NCBI GenBank assembly: GCA_945861145.1
Contig: CAMATL010000003.1
Span: forward strand, 1 to 64,000
DNA: 64,000 nt
Direction: 5' to 3'
Source of the DNA: a candidate division TM6 bacterium GW2011_GWF2_37_49
Lineage (GTDB): Bacteria; Babelota; Babeliae; Babelales; RVW-14
The notes below the pieces were generated by a model. That model had not been told where the DNA came from. It saw only the letters and a program-made list of their open reading frames with translations, and searched no databases. Below, in pieces: positions 33,716-42,704 of this stretch. The first letter of the stretch is position 1. Each line of letters begins with the position of its first letter. Both the position numbers and the translations under genes were made by a program.

Positions 33716-34936
33716 ATGCAAAGTATTGCATCGATCAAAGATGCACGAATTATTCATGCGCGTAGTTTAGCGGCAGCGGCCGGGCGACGCCTTGCTCATG
33801 AGTGTTTGCTTTTTGGCGAGCATCAAATAGCGTGGGCGCTTGAAGCTGGTCTGCCGATTGATCAGGTATTTGTAGCACAGCGATGTAACCATGGTTTTTT
33901 AGTCGATTCATTGGAAGCGCGGGGTGTGCAGGTACTTGAAGTCTCTGCAGGGATTATAAAAAAAATTACCGCTACAAATTTTGTTATTCCGATTGTTGGC
34001 ATCGCTCATCTACAAGATACTGTTGCAGCTGAGTTGCCGCATGAAAAAATGTTATTGGTGTTTGATCGTGTAGTGCAGTACAAGCATCTTGGCGCTATGG
34101 TCCGCAATGCGCAGTCATTTGGCGTGCGCCATGTTGTAATTGCTGATGAGGCGGGCGGAGATGTTTTTTATCGGCGTCTTATTGAAACATCGCAAGGGGC
34201 TGTTTTTACCAGCTCTATCCACTCCTTTAAAAATCCACAATCTACTATTTCTGCGCTCAAGCGGGCTGGGTATCAAATTGTAGTGTCTGCACCAGGAGTG
34301 CAAGCCAGAGGTTCCCTCTTTGATGTTCAACAAGCGCTAGTTGCTCTTGTAATTGGTGCGGAGTTGGCACCAGTACGCCAAGATTTTATTAGCGCGGCTG
34401 ACGTTGTGTTGGCTGAGCCGGTAGCACCATGGTCGATTCAGCAAGGGGTGCTAGATGAAGGCGATATCGAAAGTCTGTCGGTGCTTAAATTACGCATGCT
34501 GCTATCACTACTCAGTGAGCAGCTCAATAAAAAAATTATGCAGCACCCTGGTTATGCTGCTTTTACCATTGTGCAGGCGTTTCAACGAGAGCTGGCCAAG
34601 CTGACTGAGCTGTCGTTGCCTCACGTATGCCTGCTTATGCAATTGATCGCAGAGCGAATTATTAGTTTTGATTCTATTGCGAAGCAGTATTTGTGGCAGC
34701 CGGGAGATGTCGGTGCATTTGTGCAGTCTCTCGCGGAAAAAGGTTTGGTTGAGCGATTTGGTCACCCGATGTTTGAAGGGCTGCGGATCACGCTACGCGG
34801 CGAACAGTTGCTTGAGCGTTGTTGGCTCGTAGTTGAATATGTTCAAGCTATGATATACAAGGGTATTGCTCAGCAAGAGCGAGCACAGCTTGAGCTGTCG
34901 TTGGGGCGCATGGTTCAAAATTGTCAAACCATGTAG
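33716..34936 (+). CDS. SpoU/TrmH-like RNA methyltransferase fused to a winged-helix domain
   Basis: Residues about 1-235 follow the SpoU (SPOUT) RNA methyltransferase plan. There is a substrate-binding-like N-terminus, motif 1 as KHLGAMVRNAQSFGVRHVVI, motif 2 as ALVIGAELAPV and motif 3 as ADVVLAEPVAP...DIESLSVLKLRMLLSLL. The motifs are degenerate: the Asn of N-x-G-A is replaced by His in KHLGA. Residues about 285-400 resemble a MarR-type winged helix (LSLPHVCLLMQLIAERIISF, SLAEKGLVERFGHPMFEGLR, ITLRGEQLLERC). Such a fusion is unusual. It may modify rRNA/tRNA, or act as a nucleic-acid-binding regulator if the catalytic part is dead. Divergent from mvaD. Confidence 0.65.
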   Translation: MQSIASIKDARIIHARSLAAAAGRRLAHECLLFGEHQIAWALEAGLPIDQVFVAQRCNHGFLVDSLEARGVQVLEVSAGIIKKITATNFVIPIVGIAHLQDTVAAELPHEKMLLVFDRVVQYKHLGAMVRNAQSFGVRHVVIADEAGGDVFYRRLIETSQGAVFTSSIHSFKNPQSTISALKRAGYQIVVSAPGVQARGSLFDVQQALVALVIGAELAPVRQDFISAADVVLAEPVAPWSIQQGVLDEGDIESLSVLKLRMLLSLLSEQLNKKIMQHPGYAAFTIVQAFQRELAKLTELSLPHVCLLMQLIAERIISFDSIAKQYLWQPGDVGAFVQSLAEKGLVERFGHPMFEGLRITLRGEQLLERCWLVVEYVQAMIYKGIAQQERAQLELSLGRMVQNCQTM

Positions 34937-35551
34937 TAATTTTTTTTAAATAGGTACAATCAATCATTATTTATAATGATTGATAATGTTTTTTGTGAGC
35001 TCATTAGCTAGATTTTAGGCTAACACCAATCCTATGAATTAGAATGGATCACGGATCTCTCGATCGCAGCCAAGGGCAAGCTCCTTCTGGGATGACAGCT
35101 CTTTTAGCGCGTACTTTTTTGAGAAATTTCTGAAGAATGCTGTTAGGCTGGGTGATATGGTTACCTTACAAACTCAGGAAAAGTGGAGGGTGAAAGAGCT
35201 CTTTGTAAAGCATTACAATGATGATTTTTACCAGCTTTTTCCACCATGACAATTCTGCTTTTACAGTACTTCTAGGCGTTGACAGGTTGAATTATTACTT
35301 GTACTGTAATTGCATTGGCCTGCAACGGTCAGTTATATAATCAAAGGGATTGCCATGGTACGTAAAATAATAATTTTACGCAGACCTTTTCAATCCACTT
35401 GTTCCAGGTGGCTTGGCAGTTTTCAGGTACTTCTATTTTCTGGTAGTAGCAGCTAAAAATGTTATATTTCTTACTAAATTTTGTTCCGCTTGGGGTATCA
35501 ACGTAGCAAAACGGTATGTTAAGCATTTAAGTTCAACTTAAAGGAATTTTT
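34937..35551. other. Intergenic region with repeat fragment and possible promoter
   Basis: An AT-rich hairpin (CAATCATTA-x-TAATGATTG, about 34962-34985) follows the methyltransferase gene. At about 35028-35090 lies a repeat fragment, CCTATGAATTAGAATGGATC then GGGATGACAG. It also occurs, inverted or partial, near 5160-5196 and 57790-57840. No convincing gene is seen; the 61-codon minus-strand frame at 35341-35526 shows no motif. Confidence 0.4.
35279..35307 (+). promoter_or_regulatory. Possible sigma-70-type promoter
   Basis: TTGACA (35279-35284), 17-nt spacer and TACTGT (35302-35307). It would give a long 5' leader (about 245 nt) for the gene at 35552. Confidence 0.3.
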
Positions 35552-36964
35552 ATGAAGAATTTGGTCAGTGGGTTTCTCTTTGGGTTGATAGTAATGAATC
35601 CATTGCTGGCTATGGAGCATGTTTTTGAAATAGATAGACTTAAAAGCTCCTACCCGAGTGATCTTACCAGTAAAAATTCTGATGCTGCCGAAAGAGAGAG
35701 ATCGGGCTCAAATGATTCAGGTGCATCCGCTGGTCATATAAGTGTTGCTCGACCATTAGTTTTAGACCTATCATTAGCTTCAGATGTTGAAGATAGTTGC
35801 TATGGACTTGGAATAGATGGTCTTACTATAACTCCCTCGCCGAGTCATCTTAGCAGTAAAAAAAGTTTTGACCCTGACGAAAGAGAGATATCGGGCTCAC
35901 TTGAGAGCTCGTGCGCTCGTGGGAATGATTCAGGTCACGGCATGTCGAGTCCTGGTAAAGCAATGAGGCAGATTTCTGTGCCTGGTATTCCTAGGGTTAA
36001 TAGCGGAATGTTGCCAGGCGATGGACCCGGCTCGCCAACGTTTCGACAACCTAGTCCTATGGGTTTTGTTGGATTAGATTTAGAATCGTTAATTTACGAG
36101 CGTGCTACAGTGGAAGACGCCGACGCTCTTATGTCTATCTATGACAATTTTAACGCTGAAGATTACGATAGATTGTTAGTGTTTCCTGGCTCTGATAGTG
36201 ATGGGGTTCCTTATCAAAGAAAATCTTTACTTGCATCGCTTGCAAAAGGACGTGTGTTTGTTGCTCGCCTACCAGGCTCAGGAAAAATCGTAGCCTTTTT
36301 AAAACTGTTTGTTATTGATGATAAATTTGAATTGCGTGATATTTTAAAGAATGAATTACGTGCATTGCGGCCAGCCGTTTCCGGAGAGGATTCTTCAGAA
36401 AGTATTGGCGGTGAGGTTCTTACAGAATGTGTCCCTTGTGCTGCTGCAAGTTGTGATCTCGATCCTGCATTTATATTTGATTTTTCGCGTAAACCTGATT
36501 ATTTAAATGATATTCCAACGCCTCTTTTTAAGCATAAGCGTGAAAATACCTATGTTTATTATGGCGCCGCTTATACGTTATTAGAAAAAGGCGTAAAAGC
36601 TAAGGACTATCGAGGCTTAGGTATAAACTTTAAGTTAGAACAAAAAGCGCTTGAAATCATATCTATTGATATTCAAAGAAATGTGTTTCTTAATGGCTCA
36701 AAAGAGATTTTTTATGTTTATGGTGTAGTAGAAGTAAATGCTTCTACCACGGCGCGGCTGAGAGCGGCATCAATCATGATCAGAGTGCTTCTTACGAATT
36801 TGAAGATAAAAATAATAGAGCCGATTAGACTGTCATCATTTGCATTTCGCACCTTTAAGCCTTCTTTTTATCAAGGGGCTGTTGGCGAACCACTTAGGCT
36901 TTTACCTGATGAAGCTCTAAATGCTGGATTTGGAACGTTGATTGGTTATCGTATTGGTGATTAA
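35552..36964 (+). CDS. Secreted GNAT-like protein 1
   Basis: 470 residues with a signal peptide (MKNLVSGFLFGLIVMNPLLA). Residues 25-180 are Ser/Asp-rich and low-complexity. The rest resembles a GNAT acetyltransferase: YERATVEDADALMSIYDNF at the start, the strands VFVARLPGSGKIVAFLKLFV, and the acetyl-CoA loop-like KDYRGLGINFKLEQKALEII (R-G-x-G pattern). The neighbour at 37268 has the same layout, which supports the fold. An exported acetyltransferase would have to meet acetyl-CoA in a host cell, so an effector role is possible but is inference. AAGGA precedes ATG. Confidence 0.6.
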   Translation: MKNLVSGFLFGLIVMNPLLAMEHVFEIDRLKSSYPSDLTSKNSDAAERERSGSNDSGASAGHISVARPLVLDLSLASDVEDSCYGLGIDGLTITPSPSHLSSKKSFDPDEREISGSLESSCARGNDSGHGMSSPGKAMRQISVPGIPRVNSGMLPGDGPGSPTFRQPSPMGFVGLDLESLIYERATVEDADALMSIYDNFNAEDYDRLLVFPGSDSDGVPYQRKSLLASLAKGRVFVARLPGSGKIVAFLKLFVIDDKFELRDILKNELRALRPAVSGEDSSESIGGEVLTECVPCAAASCDLDPAFIFDFSRKPDYLNDIPTPLFKHKRENTYVYYGAAYTLLEKGVKAKDYRGLGINFKLEQKALEIISIDIQRNVFLNGSKEIFYVYGVVEVNASTTARLRAASIMIRVLLTNLKIKIIEPIRLSSFAFRTFKPSFYQGAVGEPLRLLPDEALNAGFGTLIGYRIGD

Positions 36965-36986
36965 AATAGTCCTATTGATACAGGTT

Positions 36987-37025
36987 TTGTTGAGGCCCCC
37001 AAATTTTGGGGGCCTCAACAATTTT
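36987..37025 (+). terminator. Intrinsic terminator
   Basis: Hairpin TTGTTGAGGCCCCCAAA with its complement TTTGGGGGCCTCAACAA, followed by TTTT, 22 nt after the stop of the 35552 gene. The remaining intergenic sequence to 37267 shows only a CATCCCGGCG repeat-like scrap. Confidence 0.85.
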
Positions 37026-37267
37026 AGAGGGTGCCATCCCGGCGCGTTGCGGCCTCTATCAATCTATTCTGTCTGAGTGATTTGCGCGCGCTTTTGCATG
37101 AAGAAGTTTCTGCTGGTGTTTTTGTGAGTAAATTTAATCGAGCGACCCAGTGATTTTGTTGGTTTTGTAGCTCAATTTATCAGTTGTAACTTATAGAATA
37201 TTCTTGTATTTTAGTTGTCCTTTGATCTTGGCCATGTAAGAAAATTAAAATCTCAGGAATTGATTCT

Positions 37268-38356
37268 ATGAAAAAATATTTCTTTAGTCTTTTTTTGGCG
37301 GCATTAATGCTTGTTGAAGCAGTGCCTTCTTATGCAGCATCTTCTGCTTGTGCAGCATCTTCTCTAGAGCATGGTTCTTCTTCAGCTGTATCAATTAATC
37401 CAGCGCGCTTGGAATATAGGCTTGCGAGTGGGGAGGCTGATAGAAAGGATCTTTTGGAGTTGTATCGTAATTTTACAAAAGATGATCATCATTGCCTTCT
37501 AGTTTATCCAGAAGGAAGGCTTCGTAGTAAAATGCTAGCGCAGAGTATTCTTGCCAATAGAATATTTGTTGCTTGTGACCCTGAGAAGGAAGGGAATAAA
37601 ATAGTCAGTTTTTGTAAACTCTATATTCCTCAGGGTGAAGAATTATTAGATATTGTAAGCAATGAATTTAGTGCCGGCGATTTCGTCGAGAGATCTGAAT
37701 CAGGCATTGTTGAGTTTACTTCCTGTTTCCCTGCATTTGCTAGGGACTATCATCTTGATTTGGCTTCTATAAATAATTTTTCTCAACCTCTAGTTGAGCC
37801 CTCTTCCATGCCATATCCAAGTGGCGTAAGTTCTTCACTCTACGCGGGATTTATTGAGCAGTTTGTCGATCAGGATGTTGCCCTTAAATTGGATATTTCA
37901 CGCGATATCTGTATCTATTTTGGTAGTGCTTTTACTGTAAAAGGGTATAAAGGCCATGGCATTAACAGCACTTTAGAGCGTTTTGCGCTTAACACAGTGA
38001 GTTTGTCACCAGAATTTAATGCAAAACTTCAATCTGGAGCATCGATCCATTATATGTATGGTATTGTGAGCAAGAATTTTTGGGGCTCAGCGCACCTTCG
38101 TTCGTTTACAGATTTTTGGTGTTGCTTATTCGGTCAGGATTGGGTTGCGGCCTCCGTTACGATGCATCGTGCTAAAAAACCTGTATTTGAAGTAAAAGAA
38201 GACAGGGCTGTAATATCTGCCTCCCCACAGACTAAAATGTTAATGTCTGGTGTCTGTGTTTCATCAGATCGCCAGGAGTGTAAAACACCAGCCATTGTTT
38301 TTAGTGATGAGTTTATTGATGGGTTCGGCTGCTTTGTTAGTTGCAGAATACCTTAG
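37268..38356 (+). CDS. Secreted GNAT-like protein 2
   Basis: A 362-residue paralogue of the 35552 protein without its low-complexity insert. A signal peptide (about 1-24, ending YAA) precedes the GNAT-like region: LEYRLASGEADRKDLLELYR, IFVACDPEKEGNKIVSFCKL and the R/K-G-x-G loop in VKGYKGHGINSTLERFAL. Both proteins share the unusual YGxV(V/S) turn (YGVVEVN / YGIVSKN) and a closing stretch in which F/E-G-F-G-x-x-x-x-x-R-I is conserved. Conservation of the acceptor-binding loop in two diverged copies suggests retained function; the substrate is unknown. AGGA lies upstream of the ATG. Confidence 0.6.
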   Translation: MKKYFFSLFLAALMLVEAVPSYAASSACAASSLEHGSSSAVSINPARLEYRLASGEADRKDLLELYRNFTKDDHHCLLVYPEGRLRSKMLAQSILANRIFVACDPEKEGNKIVSFCKLYIPQGEELLDIVSNEFSAGDFVERSESGIVEFTSCFPAFARDYHLDLASINNFSQPLVEPSSMPYPSGVSSSLYAGFIEQFVDQDVALKLDISRDICIYFGSAFTVKGYKGHGINSTLERFALNTVSLSPEFNAKLQSGASIHYMYGIVSKNFWGSAHLRSFTDFWCCLFGQDWVAASVTMHRAKKPVFEVKEDRAVISASPQTKMLMSGVCVSSDRQECKTPAIVFSDEFIDGFGCFVSCRIP

Positions 38357-38398
38357 AGATCTTGCTCAGCATTACTTGCCGTAGAAAATAATTTAAAG

Positions 38399-38701
38399 CT
38401 CAGAGCTTATCCGAAAAGTCATGTCATTCTAAATAGCGTGAGTTCGGAGTTACAAATCAATCGCCATTTGGCACCACTTTCCAGAATATATAAAATCCCA
38501 AAAAAAACTTTGTAGCGGTCAAATTTCGGCCGACCTACCCCCTTTTTTCTTTTTTGTAAAATTGGCTCTACGACGGGCCAAAATTTTTTTTGCTAGGCTC
38601 TCCGATATCGAGAGCTCCTTTTTTTGCGTACCGCTATCATGGCGGATTTTTGAGTTCCTGATATTTTTTTCTAGCAAATTACTTTTCGGATAAGCTCTTA
38701 G
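38399..38701. repeat. Family C MITE-like element
   Basis: Perfect 18-bp terminal inverted repeats, AGAGCTTATCCGAAAAGT at 38402-38419 and its complement at 38681-38698, bound about 300 bp with no credible gene. Inside, near 38442, is a GCGTGAGTTCGGAG fragment like the family B ends at 54008 and 42705, so elements are nested. The interior also has T-runs and GAGCTC-type palindromes. Confidence 0.7.
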
Positions 38702-38865
38702 ATGACTCCTCAAAGTTGAAATAAAGTAAAAAAGTTGTATTAATTTTGGTGATATAACCATATTGGTAGTTATTGAGAGATAGCCACAAAAAAATATCTT
38801 TTTAGGAGGTTAAAACTAAAATCAACGGTTCAGAATTCTAACTTTTAAAAAAAGGAATGTATGTA

Positions 38866-41622
38866 ATGAAGAGAAACAGTATGTTTCGTTATTTAATTTT
38901 GGTGGGGCTGAGCTTCGCCGTCACTACTGCCGTTGCTTATGAGCGTAATCCGATTACGTTTGGTTCGGTGATTACCTTAAAGCATAAAAGTACAGGTAAG
39001 TATCTAACCGCAGCCAACAATACCTACTTTAGCGGCGGGAGTGGGCTTTCGGCAGTTTATGCTGGCACCGATCCTAAAGACGCTAGCGCGCAGTGGACTG
39101 TTAAAGGGAGTCATAACGGTGATCGCTTTAACTTTAACTTTGCTGATCCATATCCAGCAGGGCGCAACACCACCGCTCAAATTGGTTGGCCTCTCAAAAA
39201 TTATAGTTGGTTCCGGCTAGAAAACGTAGCGACGGGTAGAAATTTAAACGGTAATTGGCATTACAATTATCAAATAGCTGGATCTTTGTCGAATAACCCC
39301 ACCTTGCCCTATTACGAAGTCGTCAATGCGGGTGATAATGGTGTGTATAATTCCTATTGTGATTGGCGGGTTAGATCCGCTGATGCTGAAGGCGGAGGCG
39401 CCCAATCAACGGACACGTATTGGGCCAGTGGTTTTTCTTGTAGAATTGAAAAGGAGTGGCATAATTGGTACTTGTGTTCACGTCGAAATACTACGACGCT
39501 TAATGGAATACCACGCCAGGATGTGTTTTTCTATTATCAATTTGATCAAGATGACTGGATTGCTGAAATTGTGACGCAACCAGATAAGAACGATGATATT
39601 AAAAAGCAGTTTAAAGCTAGTCGTGCAGTAAAGCTTGCGTACATGACCCCAGTATTTTGGGACTCAGAAATTGCAAATTGTGCCACTATACCCTCAGGGT
39701 CTTCAGCTGTGTCCTACGGTCAACGTCGCGTGTGGGCTCATGGCGCCAGTAGCTATGATAGTAACAATACCGCAGCATCGCCGAATAACCATATGGAGCT
39801 TCTTGTTGGTCCATGGGGTGATGAACGTGCTCGCCGCGGGCCTTCAATGTTTTTAATTGAGAACGCTGATGATAAATTCAAAACAGGGGACATTAATTTT
39901 GGTGACCGTATCAAAATTGTTGTTGTCAATGGCGGTGCTGGTGATTCTCGTAAAGCAGGGTTGTTGTCGCCATTTAGATACGTATTGATGCATGAACACT
40001 CACGCCTTGGTTCGCCGTATTGCGACCTTATGGTGAGTGTTCCTGACTATTCAGCTACACAGAATGATGCAGCTGTTTTTACATTTGAGCCGATTATCGA
40101 TGGTCAGACCGGTGCAATTTCTACGATGGATTTAGTGCGTATTAAAAATGCTTGGAATAAGACCTACCTTTGGACACATGGAGACAGTCGCCATGGCAAT
40201 ACTTATTGGGAAATTCTCGCTACCAAGGATGCAGAAGATCAGTGGGGCAAAAATAATTTTGGCCTTGATCGAAGAATGACGCAAGAAAAATTCCGCTTTT
40301 CGCTTGCACTAGATTTGACGGTAGAAAATAGCGATGAAGCTCGCAAACACTTAGCAGCCATTAATAAAGAAGTTACAGTCATTTTTTCAGATGCAGCTGC
40401 CGCTGCAAAGAAAAAAGTTGCAGCATTAGCTGCTGAGAAGGCTTTGCTTGAACAACAAAAAACTGACTTGCAAGAGAAGCTTGACGCATCTAAGGCTGAA
40501 GAAGCGCGCCTAAAAACTGATAATGCTAAACAACTTGAAGATCTCAAAAAACTTCAAGAAGCTGAATTGGCAAAAGCAAAAGCAGATGCTGACGCTATTT
40601 TAGATAAAGCAAAGAATGAAAATGCAGAAGCGCGAGCAGCAGCCAAAAAGGAAGCGGATAAATTACTTGCCGATGCTGATGCTGTGCAAAAAGAACTACA
40701 AGGCAAACTAGCCCAAGAAAAAATAGATGCTGCTCGTATGCTGCAAGAAGGCAAAGATGCTGCTGCCGCTGCTGCAAAAACAGCTGAAGAGCTTGCTGCC
40801 TCGAAATTAAGTGCAGTGGAAGTTGCCGCTAAAGCTGCAGCTGAAAAAGCAGCCCTGCATGCGTCAGAGCTTGATCATATGCTTGCGTTCCCTCTAGGTT
40901 TTGCAAAGGTTCCAGGCAAAGCAAAGAGTATAGCGTTTGGCCTGCAAGATAGTGTGATCGTAAAAACCGTCAACAACAAGGGCAGCAAAGTCAAAGAGCT
41001 TGTGTTTGATGATTTTGGGGTAATTGTACTTGCTGATGGGTCGCTAGCTAAATACCTATTTAGCTCAGATCCTGCAAATCCATGGCTACATGTTAATCTT
41101 CGAGATGAGAATAGTGTTGAGATCAAGGTATCTGATGCTGCTGTAGGTCAAGATGGTACTACCTTTGTTGTTAGTGAAAGTGGTAAGTCATTGTATGGTG
41201 TGAACTGGCCGGGTGATACACCAGCTGCGATGCCAAAAGAAGACGCTGGCTTTGATCTAATCAATGAAAAAGATAAAACCAGAACAGCAAAAACTAAGCA
41301 CCCAGGTAAAAAAGGCAAAAAGGATGGTAAGGGTAAAAAAGGCGACAAACAAGATGATGCTAAAGATAAGCGCCGAGGTAAAAAAGACAAAAAGCAATCC
41401 AAAGGTAAAAAAGCCGACAAAAAAGATGAAGCTGCAGTAGTAGATGAAGCCGACAAAAAAGATGAAGCTGGCGCGGTAGATGCTAAGCACGATAAAAAAG
41501 CTAAGCGCCGAGGTAAAAAAGACAAAAAGCAATCCAAAGGTAAAAAAGCCGAGAAAAAAGATGAAGCTGCAGTAGTAGATGAAGCTGCAGTAGTAGATGA
41601 AGCTGCAGTAGTAACGGAATAA
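38866..41622 (+). CDS. Secreted MIR-like beta-trefoil protein with coiled coil and lysine-rich tail
   Basis: 918 residues. The start is at ATG 38866, 9 nt after AAGGA; ATG 38857 is too close to that site. After the signal peptide, residues about 24-150 resemble a MIR beta-trefoil (TFGSVITLKHKSTGKYLTAA, SGGSGLSAVYAGTDPKD, SAQWTVKG). Another trefoil-like region follows at about 280-470. Residues about 500-670 form an Ala/Glu/Lys coiled coil, and about 680-790 look tectonin-like. The tail is KKGKK/KKDEAAVVDE repeats. MIR domains are typical of eukaryotic mannosyltransferases and calcium channels. The GTDPKD motif links it to the 5344 protein. Probably a surface or secreted host-interaction protein (inference). 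Confidence 0.65.
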   Translation: MKRNSMFRYLILVGLSFAVTTAVAYERNPITFGSVITLKHKSTGKYLTAANNTYFSGGSGLSAVYAGTDPKDASAQWTVKGSHNGDRFNFNFADPYPAGRNTTAQIGWPLKNYSWFRLENVATGRNLNGNWHYNYQIAGSLSNNPTLPYYEVVNAGDNGVYNSYCDWRVRSADAEGGGAQSTDTYWASGFSCRIEKEWHNWYLCSRRNTTTLNGIPRQDVFFYYQFDQDDWIAEIVTQPDKNDDIKKQFKASRAVKLAYMTPVFWDSEIANCATIPSGSSAVSYGQRRVWAHGASSYDSNNTAASPNNHMELLVGPWGDERARRGPSMFLIENADDKFKTGDINFGDRIKIVVVNGGAGDSRKAGLLSPFRYVLMHEHSRLGSPYCDLMVSVPDYSATQNDAAVFTFEPIIDGQTGAISTMDLVRIKNAWNKTYLWTHGDSRHGNTYWEILATKDAEDQWGKNNFGLDRRMTQEKFRFSLALDLTVENSDEARKHLAAINKEVTVIFSDAAAAAKKKVAALAAEKALLEQQKTDLQEKLDASKAEEARLKTDNAKQLEDLKKLQEAELAKAKADADAILDKAKNENAEARAAAKKEADKLLADADAVQKELQGKLAQEKIDAARMLQEGKDAAAAAAKTAEELAASKLSAVEVAAKAAAEKAALHASELDHMLAFPLGFAKVPGKAKSIAFGLQDSVIVKTVNNKGSKVKELVFDDFGVIVLADGSLAKYLFSSDPANPWLHVNLRDENSVEIKVSDAAVGQDGTTFVVSESGKSLYGVNWPGDTPAAMPKEDAGFDLINEKDKTRTAKTKHPGKKGKKDGKGKKGDKQDDAKDKRRGKKDKKQSKGKKADKKDEAAVVDEADKKDEAGAVDAKHDKKAKRRGKKDKKQSKGKKAEKKDEAAVVDEAAVVDEAAVVTE

Positions 41623-41683
41623 ATGACACACATGCGCGGGTACAAAGCTGTGCCCGCGCCTTACATTAAGAGGTTAGATAGCT

Positions 41684-42634
41684 ATGAAAATACGTAATTA
41701 TAGTTTAATTCTTGGAGCTTGTTTCGTGTTGGGAGAAGTGATGATCGTTGCAGACGATGCAGCGGTATCTAAGGTATTAGCAGGTCCTGTAGTTGCAAAC
41801 ACCGCGGTAGTTGTAAATCCTAACGCAGAAGTTCCTGCGATGGTAGCAAAACCAGTTGATCCAAATAATTGGGCTCCTGTTGAGCCTGCAAAGGATGCAA
41901 AACCGACAACTGCTATGTTAATGAACAAAGGTGCTGGTAACGATGCGCTTGTTATTAAATCGGTAAGCGCTTGCGACGCCAACAATGTATGGTGTGTTGT
42001 AAATGATGGTACCAAAGATGGTGTGTATCAATTGACCGCAAAGGGTCTAGAATACAAATTTGATGGCGTGTTTGTCTCAGCAGGTAAAGAAATAGTTACC
42101 GCAATTAATGCTGCAAAAGAAGTTTTTGTTCTTAAGGGCGGTACAGGAACCGACTGGAAAAAAATAGAAGGGCTTAAATTAAGTCGTGTTTCTCGTCCAA
42201 GTGAAAAAGCTGGTTGGGGACTATTAGAAGGCGATGCCGGCGTGTTTTCAGTATTTCAATACAAGCATGAAAATGATCGCTGGGTAGGGGTTAAAAATCT
42301 TGCTGGTGCTGATGCTAAAGGCATAGTTGCAGTAGAAGTTAATGCTGAAGAGATTGCTTTGATGTTGACCGACAAAGGTGAGATCTTGAAGCGCGACCTT
42401 GAGCGTGAAGAACTCCATGAAAAAGCAAAAGTCATTGCCGTAGAGATGAAAAAAGAAGCTGCCGAAATAAAAGCCGGTAAGCACAAAAAAGGCAAAAAAG
42501 GCAAAAAAGATCATAAAGGCAAAGGCAAAGGCAAAGGCGCTGATGCTGGTGCAGACGAGAAAGAGCACAAAGGCAAAGGTAAAGACGCTGATGCTGGTGC
42601 AGATGAGAAAGAGCAAAGCGCTCCTGCTGCATAA
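41684..42634 (+). CDS. Secreted tectonin-like protein with lysine-rich tail
   Basis: 316 residues with a signal peptide (about 1-23). Residues about 75-235 contain short propeller-like repeats (IKSVSACDANNVWCVVNDGT, VTAINAAKEVFVLKGG, LSRVSRPSEKAGWGLLEG). They resemble the tectonin-like segments of the 5344 and 38866 proteins. The last about 65 residues are KKGKKGKK followed by two near-identical repeats of GKGKDADAGADEKE. It lies 61 nt downstream of the 38866 gene and is probably co-transcribed with it. A terminator follows. Confidence 0.6.
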   Translation: MKIRNYSLILGACFVLGEVMIVADDAAVSKVLAGPVVANTAVVVNPNAEVPAMVAKPVDPNNWAPVEPAKDAKPTTAMLMNKGAGNDALVIKSVSACDANNVWCVVNDGTKDGVYQLTAKGLEYKFDGVFVSAGKEIVTAINAAKEVFVLKGGTGTDWKKIEGLKLSRVSRPSEKAGWGLLEGDAGVFSVFQYKHENDRWVGVKNLAGADAKGIVAVEVNAEEIALMLTDKGEILKRDLEREELHEKAKVIAVEMKKEAAEIKAGKHKKGKKGKKDHKGKGKGKGADAGADEKEHKGKGKDADAGADEKEQSAPAA

Positions 42635-42660
42635 GCTGGCGTAAGTCCAGCTACTGAAAT

Positions 42661-42700
42661 AAATAACCCCGGGTGGAAGTAATTCCGCCCGGGGTTATTT
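42661..42700 (+). terminator. Intrinsic terminator
   Basis: Hairpin AAATAACCCCGGG / CCCGGGGTTATTT with flanking AT-rich sequence, 27 nt after the stop codon of the 41684 gene. Confidence 0.8.
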
Positions 42701-42704
42701 GTAT

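Noticed and set aside
35341..35526. 61-codon minus-strand frame
   Set aside because: No motif, no ribosome-binding site and overlap with the likely promoter/leader of the 35552 gene.
38519..38761. 80-codon minus-strand frame
   Set aside because: Lies within and across the end of a family C repeat element; Lys/Arg-rich translation comes from T-runs.
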